A stretch of 64,000 bases of DNA from Mallotus nudiflorus (GCA_947683625.1 CANTUR010000002.1:7286501-7350500), one strand, 5' to 3'; positions 24,199 to 37,561 are shown, counted from the first letter of the stretch. The notes: generated by a model from the letters alone, not told the origin. Numbers and translations are program-made.

Positions 24199-25055
24199 GG
24201 GAAGTGCATTATTCTTTAGCTGTTTATTTTTATTTTCTTTTCATGTTTGTGTGTTTGTTTTACTTTAAGGGTCATGCATGTTTTGGTTTAATTTTTGTGT
24301 TGTTGATGCATTACTCTCACACTTGGATTATTGCAACCTATTCACATATAGAGTTTTATTCATTAAATTTTAGTTTTCTTGAAGAAATGATTTAATCCTC
24401 CTTTAATGATTTGTTTGGACTTTTTAAACTTAGGAGAGTAAACTGTGGTTAGGAATTCTTACATTTTAATGAGCCTAATGCTTACTTTTCTATTGAACAA
24501 ATGAATTTAGGTGCTTGATGCTTGAGAAAAATGTTTGTGAGTTGCAATTTGAGTCTAACCTTAATGTGGTTAAATTCTCATGTATTTAGGTTTATTTTGT
24601 TAAAAAAAAAGAGATGGAACATAAAATTCCCTCATTAGGAGATGAATTTGAAAAGAATATCTTTAAATAATCCTTCTACTCCAATGCTCTTTTTATAATA
24701 ACAGTATCCAAAGGACCCTTTTTGGAGGTATCCATACTTACTAGTGCAGGAAAGGTGGGGGATATTAAGATTGGGAAGACTTTGATTGAATAAAAGTTTT
24801 AAAACCTTATATGTTCTAAATTTTTAACTTCCTGAGTTTTAGAATGATTCCTATTTGCTTCCAGTTTTCTTGAGTATTAATTATTTGCTTTCATGATTTC
24901 AATAGAAAAGCATGCTCTTCACATGGTAACAATGCATTGTTGACCTCAAATTATTACTTTAATTTTGAGTTTTTAAGCTTTTTATTAAAGAAAGATTAAG
25001 GTAGCTAGTCAAGTTAAAGCTTGCAGACAAGCAAACATTTGAGTATAGAGGAATT
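24199..25055 (+). other. 3' untranslated region of the Athila element
   Basis: T-rich, no credible ORF. No clean polypurine tract is visible before the 3' LTR (AGTATAGAGGAATT is the best candidate). Confidence 0.6.
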
Positions 25056-26484
25056 TAATGAGTGTGAGAAATGTATTATTTTGAGCACTCATTATGTTAG
25101 AACTAGGTGTCATTCTAGTTGCATTTGTAATCTTTTGTTTAGTTTTCTTTAGTTTAAGTATTTGTGTTGAATGACTTGAATTTATGTCCATTTCTAGTAT
25201 TTTAGTTTACTTTTGTTTGTTTTTATGCATTTAGCTGTTCAAAAAATAGTGATGGAATAAGGCATAGGACTTTTGAAGGCTATGGAAGTGTCCAAGGAGC
25301 ATTTAAGGCATAATCTAGCAAGTTTAAGACTTAGAATAGGTGCGTTGTCGTGTGCATAATTGCACATGGCCATGCTTGATTGAAGGAAGGACACACAACC
25401 ATACGCACCCATACGTATGACCATGCCTAATTGCTAAATTCTTACAAAGATAGGCATATGGCTGTGTGCCCTACTGGTAACTTTTTAAAATTTGAATTTT
25501 AAAGCACTATGAAGGGGGATTTTATGGATTTTTTTGAAAAGGAAACATATGAAGAGGCTGGAGGCTAGGGTTTTATGTATAGGTAGCCTCCATGAATAAA
25601 ACAATTCAATTCCATTTTATTATTTCTACATTTTTTTACAAGTTTTTATCTTTCTTTTCATCATCAAAGACTAATGCTTATTTATGTTGGTTTTAGAGAT
25701 TGAGGAACAAGGATTGAAGAATAATAGCCTTCTACTGTCAAGGGGGTCTTTCTAAATACTTGCTATTATTCATTTCTATTTGGATGAATGATGATGTTTA
25801 TTTTATTTTATTCCTCTTCTTTGTCTTTTATTATCAACATAAGTAGCTAAGTTCTTATTAGGGTTCTTATATCAATTCAACCTATCAATTGTAATTAAAT
25901 CTAAGCCATTAATCACAATCCATTAGTTGTTTTTGAACTTAATGTCTTCATAGGATTGATCACCCTTTGATTAAATCTATACAATGAAATTTGATTGAGA
26001 GATAGGTTCCATTAGATATAAATAATAAGCTATTAGGTGCTTTCTTAGTTGATAGACATTAAAGCAATTGATATTGATTAAGGACTGAAGCTTTAAATCG
26101 AGTTAAACAACACTTAGTAAGTGAGAGCTATAAATCTAAGATGTTAATCTACTTGGTTAATTGTGGGTTTGTTTGAAAAGAAAACCTAAGATTCCTTATA
26201 TGCCTTCAAACTAGATTAAGGTTAAGTATAGCGTAGGTACCAATTAATCTTTAGAAACGGTTGAATTGATAATGAGAACCTAAGCTTTTTTTTAAATTAA
26301 TTGTTAGTTATTTTATATTTCTCTTATTTAATTTTAGTTAATTTCAAAACACCATTTTCGTTATTTAAACAAACAAAGCACAATTTAGTATTACAATACT
26401 TAATTTACAGTCTTTGTGGATCTTTGTGGGATCGATATTTAATTACTACTTGTATAATTCCGTATACTTATGGATTACACATCA
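25056..26484 (+). repeat. 3' LTR of the Athila element (1429 bp)
   Basis: Starts TAATGAGTGTGAGAAATG (TG changed to TA) and ends ACACATCA, directly followed by the CTTCT target duplication. Its first 680 bp align with the truncated 5' LTR. 25340-25460 contains several CATGGCCATG-type palindromes. Confidence 0.92.
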
Positions 26485-26489
26485 CTTCT

Positions 26490-29400
26490 CTAAAGGTTAA
26501 GGATGTGGAAACACACCACAACAGCAACAAAAATTTTCTCACTCTCATCAATTTTGCCTCCATCAATTCCTCTCCAGGATATGTCACATGCCATAACTAT
26601 TAAGGAATCAGACATATTGTACATAACTGCTCATCCCTAAAAATTGATCATACAATCGGTCATTCAATCAAAAGCCATCCATCAATTTAGTTGTCAATTC
26701 CATACTAAACCCTTAGCAATGGATTATGGACTCCAACGCCACACATAACCTAACACCTTATGTTAACAACTTCACCAATCATAGGAACTATCAAGGTCTT
26801 GATTTACTATTGGAAATGGTAAAACTCTTCCTATATCTCATATTGGCTCTTCTTGTTGTCTCTCTCAAAATAAATTCTTTCATCTTTATAATATTTTTCA
26901 TGTCCTAGATGCATGTAGTAATCTTATTTCTACTTCTTCCTTCATTAGCATTAACAAAGTTTCTATTGAAATTTTCCTTTCTCACTTTTAAATCAAGGAT
27001 ACCCACACGGTGGATTTGCTGCTTACAGGCTAGAATGATAATGGTCTTTACTCTTTACACATGACACCAGTCCCCAATTCTCAAAAATGTGCACTTTTTT
27101 ATTCATTACCTACATGGCATTCTAGACTCGGACATGCTTCTATTCATACTGTTCACCAAGCATTGGCTCAATCTAAAAATGTGTCTTTTAATACTAAAGA
27201 TTTCTCTTTATGTCATGCATGATCCATTAGCAAAAGTCATAAACTCCCATTTTCTGATTCTAATTATGTTGCATCACAGCCTTTAGAATTAATTTGTTAT
27301 GATGTACAGGGACCTTCTTCTGTTCCTTTATTTGATGGTAAATGATATTATGTCATTTTTTATGATCATTGTAGCAAGTATTGTTGGCTTTATTTTTTAA
27401 AATATAAGTCTGAAGTTCTTTCCACCTTTATCAAATTAAAACATGTTGTGGAAAATTTTTTGACAAATAAATCAAGATCTTTTAAGCCAATTAGGGTGGA
27501 GAGTTTGAAAGTTTAACTAGTTATTTAACTAAACATGGCATCACTCAAAGAAGCTCATGTCTCTACACCCCTACACAAAATGGTTATGCTAAAAGAAAAT
27601 ATACACATGTCATTGAAATGGGTCTTTTTCTAATACACCATACAAGTGTTTTATAAAATATTGGACCTTTGCTTTCAAAACAACAGTATATGTCATAAAT
27701 CATTTACCATCTATAAACACTGTAAATGCTTCTCCCTTTGCCAAATTATTTCATCAACAGCCCAATTATGAAGAGTTAAGAGTTTTTAGTTGTATTTGTT
27801 ATCCATGGTTATGTCTGAAAGCAAGTCATAAATTAGCTCCTAGATCATCTAAGTATGTTGTTTGGATTTTATTTCTGGCAAAATTATTATCTCACAACAT
27901 GTAATCTTTGATGAACAGGTGTTCCCCTTCCAATCTAATGATGCTGGTCTACAATCCATTATTATTGAATCTCCTCTGAATCCTACAAGCTTTACACCGC
28001 TTCTACCTCACCAAGTTCCTAATTCTACACTAACCTAATAGTTTTTGCCCTCATTTATACCACCTAACAATCCCATACTACCCATAATTACACCTTCAAC
28101 CAAATACCAATCCTTACCTTAACTAACTTTATCTAACCTATCCCCCACTTCAAACACGTCTCGTATCCTATCTCCAACACTTGAACCCATGCAATCCACA
28201 CATACTCAAAATCCATTGGGTAAACAACACCATATGGTGACAACATCACAAATTGGTAGTTTAAAGCCTAAGTTATTTCTTGCCTTATCCTCACCTCTTA
28301 AAGAACCTACTACCTATAGTACCGCTACCAAATCTAAAGAGTGGCAAAATGCCATGATAGTTGAATATAGTGGTCTCATATCAAACAACGCTTAGGAATT
28401 AGCTCCACCTTCAAACCATCAAAACATAGTGGGATGTAAATGGGTCTTTCATATTAAATATCACTCTGATGGTAGTGTTGAGCACTACAAGGTGCATTTA
28501 GTCACTAAAGGATATCATCAATGATCGGGAGTTGATTTCCATTACACATACAATCCAGTTATAAAGCCTTATACAATTTAGTTTGGTGTTGTCATTGGCT
28601 ATTTCTAATTATTGTTAGGTGAGACAACTCGACGCCTCCAATGCTTTTCTTAATGGCACATTGGATGAGGACGTCTACATGCAGTAACTGCAAGGGTTTA
28701 TCAATCCTCAATTTCCCACTTATATATGTAAGCTTAAACATTCTCTTTACAGTTTGCGATAAGCTCCTATACAATGGTATAAATGCTTGGCAACTATTCT
28801 CTAACATCTTGGCTTCATCTCAAACTAATAGCTCCCTTTATTACTACCCTCATAGTAATATCTCGGCCTACTGTCTCATTTATATTGATGATTTACTTCT
28901 CACCAGTTCCTTTTCAAAGTTCACTCAACATGTTATCGACTCACTTAATGGCAAATTTACTTTACGAGATCTCAATTTATTACACTATTTCTTAGGTGTT
29001 GAGGCCACCTTTACAGCATAAAGGTTGCTTCTTACCCAATCCAAATGCTTGTTACATAAAGCAAATGTGTGATTAACTAAGGGAGTTTCTACACCATCGT
29101 GTCAATCAGCCAAGCTGTCAGCATACAATGGCAATAAAATACAAGATGCTCAATTCTATCGGAGTGTGGTAGGCGGATTACAATATTTTTCATTAATAAG
29201 ACTCGACATATTGTATGATGTAAACAAAGTCTTTTAATTCATGCACTCTCCCATAAATGAACATTGGTGTGCAATTAAGCGAATATTGAGGTACTTATAA
29301 TCCACTATCAATTATGACATTATTTTTATAAGTCCCCCAATGCAGCTATTTTTGCTTACAGTCATGCAGATTAGGTCTTTTCTATTGATGATAAGAAGTC

Positions 29401-29815
29401 TATTACAGGTTACACAATTTTCTTCAATAATAATTTAATATCTTGGAGTTCAAGAAAGCAGTATTATGTCGTACAGTCATCGACTGAGGCTAAATATTGT
29501 GCCTTGGCCACATCAGTATAAGAAATAAACTAGTTGCAATCCCTTGTATGTGAGATTAGTCTTTGTCACTTACCTCCACGTACACTTTGGTGTGACAATT
29601 TAAGTGCCAAATACCTCACTAATATGTCATTGTTCAACTCTAGGTCCAAGCATCTAGAGATAGATTATCACTTTATCAAAGATAAGGTGTTTCATAAATA
29701 ATTACTTATCAAGTACATTACATCAGAGGATCAAATTGTAGATTCCCTAACCAAAATATTAAGCAAGAGATGATTCACTTAGTTGTGTGACAAGTTGAAT
29801 GTCATTCCAACCCAC
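26490..29815 (+). pseudogene. pol: Copia-2 Pol relic: protease, integrase, RT, RNase H
   Basis: Continues after the Athila. The protease-like WIMDSNATHNLT block is near 26720. The pre-integrase zinc motif is near 27110-27240 (WHSRLGHAS, then CHACSISKSHKLPF). Integrase continues with YTPTQNGYAKRKYTHVIEMG, and RT with CKWVFHIKYHSDGS, YIDDLLLTS (28881) and LRDLNLLHYFLGVE. RNase H includes SSTEAKYCALA near 29480. Many stops and several frameshifts. Confidence 0.88.
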
Positions 29816-29821
29816 ATTCAA

Positions 29822-29833
29822 CTTGTGGGAGGG
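29822..29833 (+). promoter_or_regulatory. Polypurine tract of copia-2
   Basis: CTTGTGGGAGGG directly precedes the 3' LTR start. Confidence 0.75.
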
Positions 29834-30033
29834 TGATAAGGAAATATCCTTTCTCTTAGTTATCATGTCACATTTGTTTCTTTTATTCTTATCTATTAGT
29901 TAACATTTGCTTGTACCGTCAGTATTGGTATAGCTTATCATGTTATTATATTGTAACAAACCTTTGTATATCTCTATTTATTAAGTAGCAGTACATAAAT
30001 ACAATTAATTATTTTCTGCTGAACTTTATTTCA
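29834..30033 (+). repeat. 3' LTR of copia-2 (200 bp)
   Basis: TGATAAGGAAATATCC...CTTTATTTCA, matching the 5' LTR apart from its microsatellite and scattered substitutions. Confidence 0.92.
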
Positions 30034-30437
30034 ATACATTCTCTTGGGATTGCACATAGGTGTATCTTGTGTACTCTTCAATTCCAGTATTCTTCCCCTC
30101 CCTCCCCTTTTTTCTGTTCATTTTACATTTTCTTAGTTACAATATGATTGAATTCCAATCATGAAGGCTCTATTTTCATAGCACTATTGAGCCTTTGGTA
30201 AAAAAATTGTAAACAAAATTTTGTGTTACCTGTTATGTCAATAGTAGGTAATCTAGTATTGAACAATATCTTGGAAGAGATTGTTCACGTTGTAAGAAAA
30301 CATATCTTGCATAGTCTTTGTGTATATGAACGTCAATGTCTGAATGGAATTTGATTTTGGAATTTTTGGAAAGCAATTTTGAGTCTGAATGAATGTACTT
30401 GCCTCAATCTAAAATTCCAATTTGAGAATTATTTTTA
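30034..30437. other. Intergenic, nothing recognised
   Basis: No ORF or repeat recognised. A T/C-rich tract (30095-30112) is the only notable feature. Confidence 0.5.
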
Positions 30438-30895
30438 GAGTGTGTTTGATATTAATGAATTCCACAAAATTTTATGAAATTCATTTGCAAATCTAAATGA
30501 TGTATGTTTACTTTAAATGAATTTTGTATGGAATTCATTTGCAATTTCAAAATTTTAAATTTGTGAAATTGATTATAATTGATCCAAATTCTATTAAAAT
30601 GGTTGGAATTTCCAAATAAATTCCATGAATTTTAAGTCTATACCTTTAAATGACTAAAATACCTCTCCTTATATTTATTTTCAAAAACATCATTATATTT
30701 AAAAGGGTATTTTTAGCAAAACTTGAATTCAAAATTTATACCAAACATAATATAACCAAATATGAAATGAATTTTATGAACTATTCATTTAAACCAAATA
30801 CATTTCATTAATAAAAATTCATTTGGAAATGAATTTTATTTGAAATTTATTTAAAAACTAAATGAATTTTTTTTATGAAATTAAACCAAATGAGG
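30438..30895. mobile_element. MITE-like fold-back element (family shared with 55875-56140)
   Basis: Begins GAGTGTGTTTGATATTAATG and ends TTAAACCAAATGAGGG. The end is roughly the inverted complement of the start. The interior is AT-rich with repeated AAATTCATTTGCAA-type words in both orientations and no ORF. Boundaries are by inspection. Confidence 0.5.
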
Positions 30896-31213
30896 GATTA
30901 ATCTTATCAATTTATTGTCAAACGACCAAAAACTGTTGAGCTACAATGAACAACCCAAACATTTTAGTCCATTAAAATACGAAGAGATTTTTTACAAAAG
31001 AAAATTCAAAACTCTAAAAATTGAAATGTTAAAGAGATGTGGAGTTAAATTGAATAAGCTTTTCATTTGAGTCAATTTCTAATATCAAATGACTTATTCT
31101 AAAAACCTACGAACATAACTTCATACTCTCAAAGAAAAACTCAAATTAAAATTTTAAATGAGACAATAATTTAATTGCAATTCATAAAATAGAGATAAAT
31201 CTAGATTATAATA
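30896..31213. other. AT-rich intergenic DNA, nothing recognised
   Basis: No coding or repeat signal seen. Confidence 0.5.
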
Positions 31214-31471
31214 TAACAAAATAAGGAAGCATCAGTATAAAGAGCAATAGTGCAGCACCTTCGTTCATCATCATATGGCTACATCAAATGGCTCTCTCAT
31301 TCATTCATTTTATTTCATGTTTCTTTTGTCTTTCTTTTGTAACTAATTTATACAGCTGGCATATTCTACAGCTAGCATGTTTTTATTAGTTAGTTACATC
31401 TACTCTCTATATAAAAACAAGAAGTTAGTCAATCAACAAAGTGTAAGCTTATTCATTCTTAAATTATATTA
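31214..31471 (+). repeat. 5' LTR of copia-3
   Basis: 258 bp, starts TAACAAAATAAGG and ends TTAAATTATATTA; TG and CA termini have decayed. A TATA-like CTATATAAAAAC is at 31416. Confidence 0.85.
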
Positions 31472-31485
31472 TAGTATCAGAGCTC
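31472..31485 (+). promoter_or_regulatory. Primer binding site of copia-3
   Basis: TAGTATCAGAGCTC follows the LTR; one G-to-A change from TGGTATCAGAGC. Confidence 0.85.
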
Positions 31486-31579
31486 TGATAAGCTCATTTT
31501 CTCTGTAACCAAACAGATATTTTTTTAGCAACCAAATAGTATTTTGTTCTTAAACAACGCAGTTGTTCTTGTTTGTAGT

Positions 31580-33868
31580 TTCAGTTTTATCATTGAAAAT
31601 TCCTTACGAATTGAAGATTCACCTTCAAATCTGTTCTATCTTCATCCTAATGAAAGTCCTTCATTGTTACTCACATCTTGTATTCTTAATGGAAGCAATT
31701 TTTATACATGGTCCTTAAAAAAATAGTATAGTTGAGAGAAAATAGCAACATATACTGAATTGTTGCTCGTGCTCTTTGATTACAAGCTGATCTTCTAATT
31801 GTGTTTTGGATGGATTGTGTTCTTCATGCAGTTCATCTTATCAACAGAATTCCTTCACCTGTTTTAGGCAATCAAACTCCTTTTCAAATCTTTTTTCCCA
31901 AAACTCCCACATTCAGCTACCTTAAAGTGTTTGGGTGTCAATGTTTTGCTTCAACCATAGTACCATGGGCATAAATTTGATCCAAGGGTTATTAAGTGTG
32001 TGTTCCTTGGGTATCCATCTCATGTTAAAGGTTTTAGGGTGTATGATCTTGCTTCTAAATAGATTTTTGTATCTCGAGATGTTCATTTTAATGAACACAT
32101 CTTTCCATTTGCGCATTCTTCTATTCAACACTCTCATCACATTACAACTGATTTTTTTGGTCAGCAAACTGATACCGATACTCATTCTCCTGATATACCT
32201 CTCATCACTTCAAGCAATGAACTTTCAGTTACATCACCTCAACTAACCTACAAATTAAATTGAGTTCTTCAAACACCTTCTTACCTTAAAGACTACTATA
32301 CACCAACCTTACAACATACTACTCCTCACTCAATTTCTCATGTTATCAGTCATCATCAACTTTCTCCTCTTTATTCCAATTACATTTGTCAAATTTCTTC
32401 TTCTTTTGAACCCCAATCCTATCAAGAAGCTGTCAAGTATAAATGTTGGTAAGAAGTAATGCAAGTTGTGCTACAAGCCTTAGAGGCTAATAATACCTGG
32501 TAGTTGACTTATTTACCTGCTTCTAAGCAACCCATAAGGTGTAAGTGGTTTTATAAAATTAAGCATTGATGTGATGGTTCTATCGAATGTTACAAGGCAT
32601 GATTAGTTGCGAAAGGTTACACCCAAAAATCAGGTATCTATTATCTAGACACATTTTCTCCTGTTGCTAAAATTAGTACCATTTGAACTTTGCTTGTTAT
32701 TGCTACTGTAAAATAATGGTATCTACACCAATTAGACATTAACAACGCCTTCTTACATGGTGATTTACTTGAAGAAGTGTACATGACACTACCACCTGGT
32801 ATGGTTACTTTTCATCCTAATTAAGTATGAAAACTTACTAAGAGTCTTTATGGCTTAAAACAAGCTAGTTGATAATGGAACTCTAAGCTTATAGATGTTC
32901 TTATTAGTTAAGGTTTTATATAGGCTTTTTCAGATTCATCCTTGTTTTACAAACATGATTCTATAATGTACATTGCATTATTGATTTACGTTGATGATGT
33001 GATACTTGCTAGCAATAACCTTGATCAGATTACCATTGTTTAAAGGTTTCTTCATTATCAGTTTAGCATTAAAGACTTTGATCCTTTAGGGTATTTCTTT
33101 AGCCTTGAGGTTGCTCAATCTAATGTCGACATCAACCTTTGCCAGCGAAAGTATGCTTTGGATCTCCTTCAAGAAACTGGTTTTCTTGGTTGTAAACCTA
33201 CTGCCACCCCTATGTCTATCAATCTTAAACTCTCTAAAGCTGATATTCCTTTACTCTCAGATGTTACGGCCTATCGCAGACTAGTTAAGAAGCTTTTGTT
33301 TCTTACCAACACTAGACCAGATTTATCATTTGCAGTTTAGCAGCTTTCTTAGTTTTTAGATTGTCCCACCTAACATCATCTTTTTGCTACTCATCAAGTT
33401 CTTCATTATATCAAAGGAACTCCAGGAAAAGGTTTATTTTTCCCATCTTCAGCTTCTCTTCAACTAAAAGCATTCTCTGATTCTGATTGGGCTTCATGTC
33501 TTGATACTCATCGATCAATAACTGGTTATTGTGTTTTCCTAGGTTCCACTTTAGTCTTTTGGAAATCTAAAAAAATAGATGATTTAATGCTCTTCTGCTG
33601 AAGCGGAATATCATGCTTTGGCTACTGTCACTTGTGAGATTCAATGGCTGCATTTTTTGCTCCATGATCTTCATGTTCCTACCTCAGCAACTACTGTCAA
33701 TTGTAATAATCTCTTGGCTATCAAGATTATTGAGAATCCTATTTTTCATGAGTGAACAAAACACATCGAGATCGACTGCCATCTTATTCATCGAAAATTA
33801 CAACAAGGCATAATTTGTTTGCTTCTAGTCACTACACATCACCAACTTGCTGACTTACTCACCAAATC
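31580..33868 (+). pseudogene. pol: Copia-3 Gag-Pol relic (gag N-terminus, then integrase end, RT, RNase H)
   Basis: The gag start region holds SPSLLLTSCILNGSNFYTWS (to ~31730). After a deletion, the sequence resumes in the integrase C-terminal part (VIKCVFLGYPSHVKGFRVYD, 31995-32050). RT follows at 32420-33160 with QEAVKYKCW, CKWFYKIKH, LDINNAFLHGDLLEEVYMTL, SLYGLKQAS and YVDDVILASNN, then DFDPLGYFFSLEVAQSN. RNase H is at 33470-33830 (FSDSDWASCLDTHRSITGYC, SSAEAEYHALA). It ends HHQLADLLTK where the hAT interrupts; the last ~25 codons continue after 40796. Multiple stops. Confidence 0.88.
33860..33867 (+). other. hAT target site duplication, left copy
   Basis: CACCAAAT here and again at 40788-40795. 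The matching stretch extends one base (CACCAAATC), so the exact phase is ambiguous by one. Confidence 0.85.
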
Positions 33869-36800
33869 ATGGATTTAAATAATGGTATCCTGATCCGTTT
33901 CGGTATCGATAACGGTGTAATGGTATCGGACTGAATCGGATCGATTCGGACTGTATCATTCAGTGTTGCTGTGAATAATGCAAAATAATCAATAAAATAT
34001 ATCATATTATGAAAAAATGCAAAATAAACTTTTACATCTAATATAATAAGTTAATAATTACTTAAACAATATATAATTGCACTAAAAATATACATTTGAA
34101 AAAAAAAAGAAATATAATATAAAAATTATTATTTATTGTAATAAAAAATTAAAATAAGTGAGTACTTTAAAGTTTTAATATGTATGTAATTTTATTACAT
34201 TAATATGAAATTATTACAAACTTTTTGACAAATATAATAATAATAGAAATCACCACCAAAAAGAGTGGCGTGGAGGATCTTGACTACTAGGCCCAGCATT
34301 ATAATCAGTAACATCTTGGTTGTTCATTTGAGATGGGAATAATTTAAAAAATGAACTCCCTCCATTGAATGTAGTAGAATGGCTTTGAAATTCAGGCAAA
34401 TTACTTGAAGAATTTTGAGAAGTATTCACCTGATTCTCAAATCTACTTGGATAACTTTGGTGTTGGTCTTGCTAACTCCAATTATCAGAGGGCATTCCAT
34501 AATATCGTATAGGATCAAATGGATTCATGTAATGACTGAACTCATAATCTTGATTTGCAGTAGTCGAAGTAGAACTACTTTCACCTCCACTGATTTTGTA
34601 TCCAAATTCATGTTGTCTTGGTGCAAAATTGGATGGAATATTTGCAGAACCAGATGGATCAAAAAATGAAGGAATAACATTTGAATAATTGGAATCTTCA
34701 TAATTTCCATAGCTTGTTACAATTGGCCTATGATATCCACCTCCACCACCATCATTATCACCACCACAACCATGACTACCGTCGTCACCACCACAACCAT
34801 GATCACCAGTACCATCATCTTTATCACTTTCACCACCATTGCCTGAAGGAGAATCAACACTATATCTGAATGGAGGAGTCACACCTAATTCCTGCTCAGT
34901 TAAATCAATTATAGGATCTTCTTCACCATCTTCATCATTTAACCAATCAAGATCCTATCCATCAAGTAATGGAGCTTCTGATTCTTCCAACCATGGATTT
35001 AAAGGGTCATGCTCATCAAAAATATAATCCAAGTTGACAGGATTAAAAGCTTCCTCTAATTCTTTTTATGACTTTCGCATTGTATTTCTCAATTTCAACT
35101 TCATATTATAGTGTACATAGACTAGATAGTGTAGTTTTTTATACTTCAATCTATTTCTAGTCTTTGTATGAATCAAGCTAAAAGTGCTCCAATTCCTTTC
35201 ACAATTTGTTACTGATGTTGTTTGACTTAAGACTTTCACAATAATTTTTTGAAGTTTTGTTGTTGACTCTCCAAAATGAATCCACCACTCAGCTACATCA
35301 TCCAGCAATATTCAACTAGTTAAATATTTTTTATTAATTAATTAATATATATTATAAATGAAGATAAAAAATACCTGGGGGCAAATTCTTGATTGCTTTT
35401 TGAGCAAGTGTTTGTCCAAAAGATTGTCCCTTTTCTTGAAAAGTAAACATCTGCACGACAGTAAAAAAATAATGGACATATTTTATTACTATAATTATCA
35501 ATATATAAAAAAAGTTATTTCAAATGCACTAAAAAATGTTACTTGTAAAAGGGCTTGAATTTGCACTTCTTCATTTGGTTCAATCTTTTTAATAACATTT
35601 CGAACTCCTCGCATAACTTCAATATCTGATGGAATGTCATACTTATCTCCATATTGATATTGTGGGTTGAAATAATAAACTATAACAAGTACATCATTAT
35701 ACATATTAATATCTTGCAAATAGATTAATAACGTATTCATTAACAATTATAAATAACATACCCGCAGCATGCAAATCATGATGCAATTGGAAATTCCATC
35801 TTCTATCAATAATTGACCAATAATGCTTATGATATCGATAATTTTCTTTAATGGCCATCTTGCATCTGTCCATTGCATCATATAAAAATCCCATTGTTGG
35901 TTTATCATCCCCATCAACTAGCCTTAATGTCTTCAGAAGAGGCTCTTGAACTTTAAGCAATTTATTTGCATTTTGCCAAAAATGTCTTCCTTCACTTGTT
36001 GTTGCTAATATTGTTTCTCTAACTTTAACAGCTAGTGGATCTGTCATTCTTCCATATCTAGAATTCACCCATGTAGGTGAGTTAAACATATTCCTCAAAT
36101 TATTGCGTTGACGGACAATACTCTCCAATGCAATAAAATTGGTAGCAAATCTAGTAATGCCAGGGCAAAGCAACTCTTTACCATCTGTAAATTTCTTCAT
36201 ATAATTTGTCACCCAATTATAATTATAAATAAATTAGGTGATTTTCTTCCCTTTTGCAATACAATGACATTCTTGACTTCTCTTCCCAATATCTTCTAAA
36301 ATGAGATCAATGCAATGAGCACTACAGGCAGTCCAATACAGATTCTGATACTTGTTCATGAGCATTTTTCCCGCAGACTTAATTGCAGCATCATTATCTG
36401 TAACAATTTCTACAATCTTTTCAACTCCAACTTCTTCGACAACCTTTCACATCAACAGAAAGTAATAATGTCCATTTTTCTTCTCAACATCAGATGCATT
36501 CACTGACTTATGAAAAATCGTGCCACGATTTAAGTAAACAAGAAAATTAATAATGGACATTTTTGTTGGGTCTGTCCATGCATCACATAATATAGACACA
36601 CCTCTTTCCTTCCAAATCCCTGAAAAAGATGCAATATATTATTTCATTAATTGATACTCCTTTGGCAACCATACCTCTGCAAGCTCATAAGCTGTTGGAG
36701 GTGGAATGTTCGGTCCAACTTCTGAAGCAACTCTAAGTAAAGGTCGTGTCCAAGGTGATTCGGCTATTGCAAATGATAGTTTATTGTGAACCACAAATCG

Positions 36801-37559
36801 ACCAAAGGCATTCATTAACTTTTTTTTACTTTTCTTGAGCCAAGGAGATTTTAATTTGGTCTGCATCTTTGTTTCCCTTTCAATCTCTAAATCCACTTCA
36901 ACAACTCGCAATCTTTCAACTGGTGTTGATAACTAGGGAGGAGCAAATCTTTCAACTGGTGAAGATTGTGGATTGTTGGCTCTTCGATTTTGTGTATCCT
37001 GAGTGTTTCTAACACTGAAAGAACAACCCACCATTCGCTTTCTTTGTTGACTACCGCTGGATCCACCTGCATCATAGTGAACACCTATAGTCCTTTTAAA
37101 TGAATCAATTTCAATTTGTTGAAGGCTTTGTTTCCTAGCATATTCCATTATTGCATCTTCCTCCTCTTCATCATCACTATCGTTATATTGTCCACTTGCA
37201 TGCATTTGTACAATTTCTTCCTCAAGTTGATGTTTCGCAGCATTTTTTTGTTTTTGCTTGGTTTGCCATTCTAAGATAAGTTTTTTCATATCATCTCTCA
37301 CAGCACGTGGCACTTTTGGACATGCTGCAACGTCACCTTCAATTCCTGCTAAATGTTGTTTAAATCTTGTTATTCCACTAGTAACCACACATCCACAAAA
37401 ATTACAAGTCATTTTAGATCTATTATTATTAATAGGTGTAGCAAATTTTCATCCAATATCATCACTGGACTTGTCATCTTTTCCTTTCTTTCCCTTTAAT
37501 AAAATCTACATACAGAAAACAAAAACAAAAAAAAATCAGATTCAAGTCAATCTAAAAAA

Positions 37560-37561
<2 letters not shown>

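Larger units (their letters stand above)
16380..26484 (+). mobile_element. Athila-type Ty3/gypsy element nested in copia-2
   Basis: 10.1 kb bounded by a perfect 5-bp target duplication, CTTCT. Contains a truncated 5' LTR, a pol relic of Athila type, two accessory ORFs in the env position and a full 3' LTR of 1429 bp. The right half of the 5' LTR, the PBS, gag and protease are missing through one deletion with its breakpoint near 17054. Confidence 0.93.
15333..30033 (+). mobile_element. Ty1/copia element (copia-2) split by a nested Athila
   Basis: The LTRs at 15333-15586 and 29834-30033 match along their length (TGATAAGGAAATA...TTTCA). The flanks are GTACA (15328-15332) and ATACA (30034-30038), a 5-bp target duplication with one mismatch. 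PBS, gag relic, protease/integrase, RT and RNase H relics and a polypurine tract are in order. Removing the nested Athila leaves about 4.6 kb, normal for copia. Confidence 0.92.

Noticed and set aside
34681..34869. Plus-strand ORF with His-rich HHHHYHHHNHD-like content
   Set aside because: It is the antisense shadow of the Gly/Asp-rich transposase tail.
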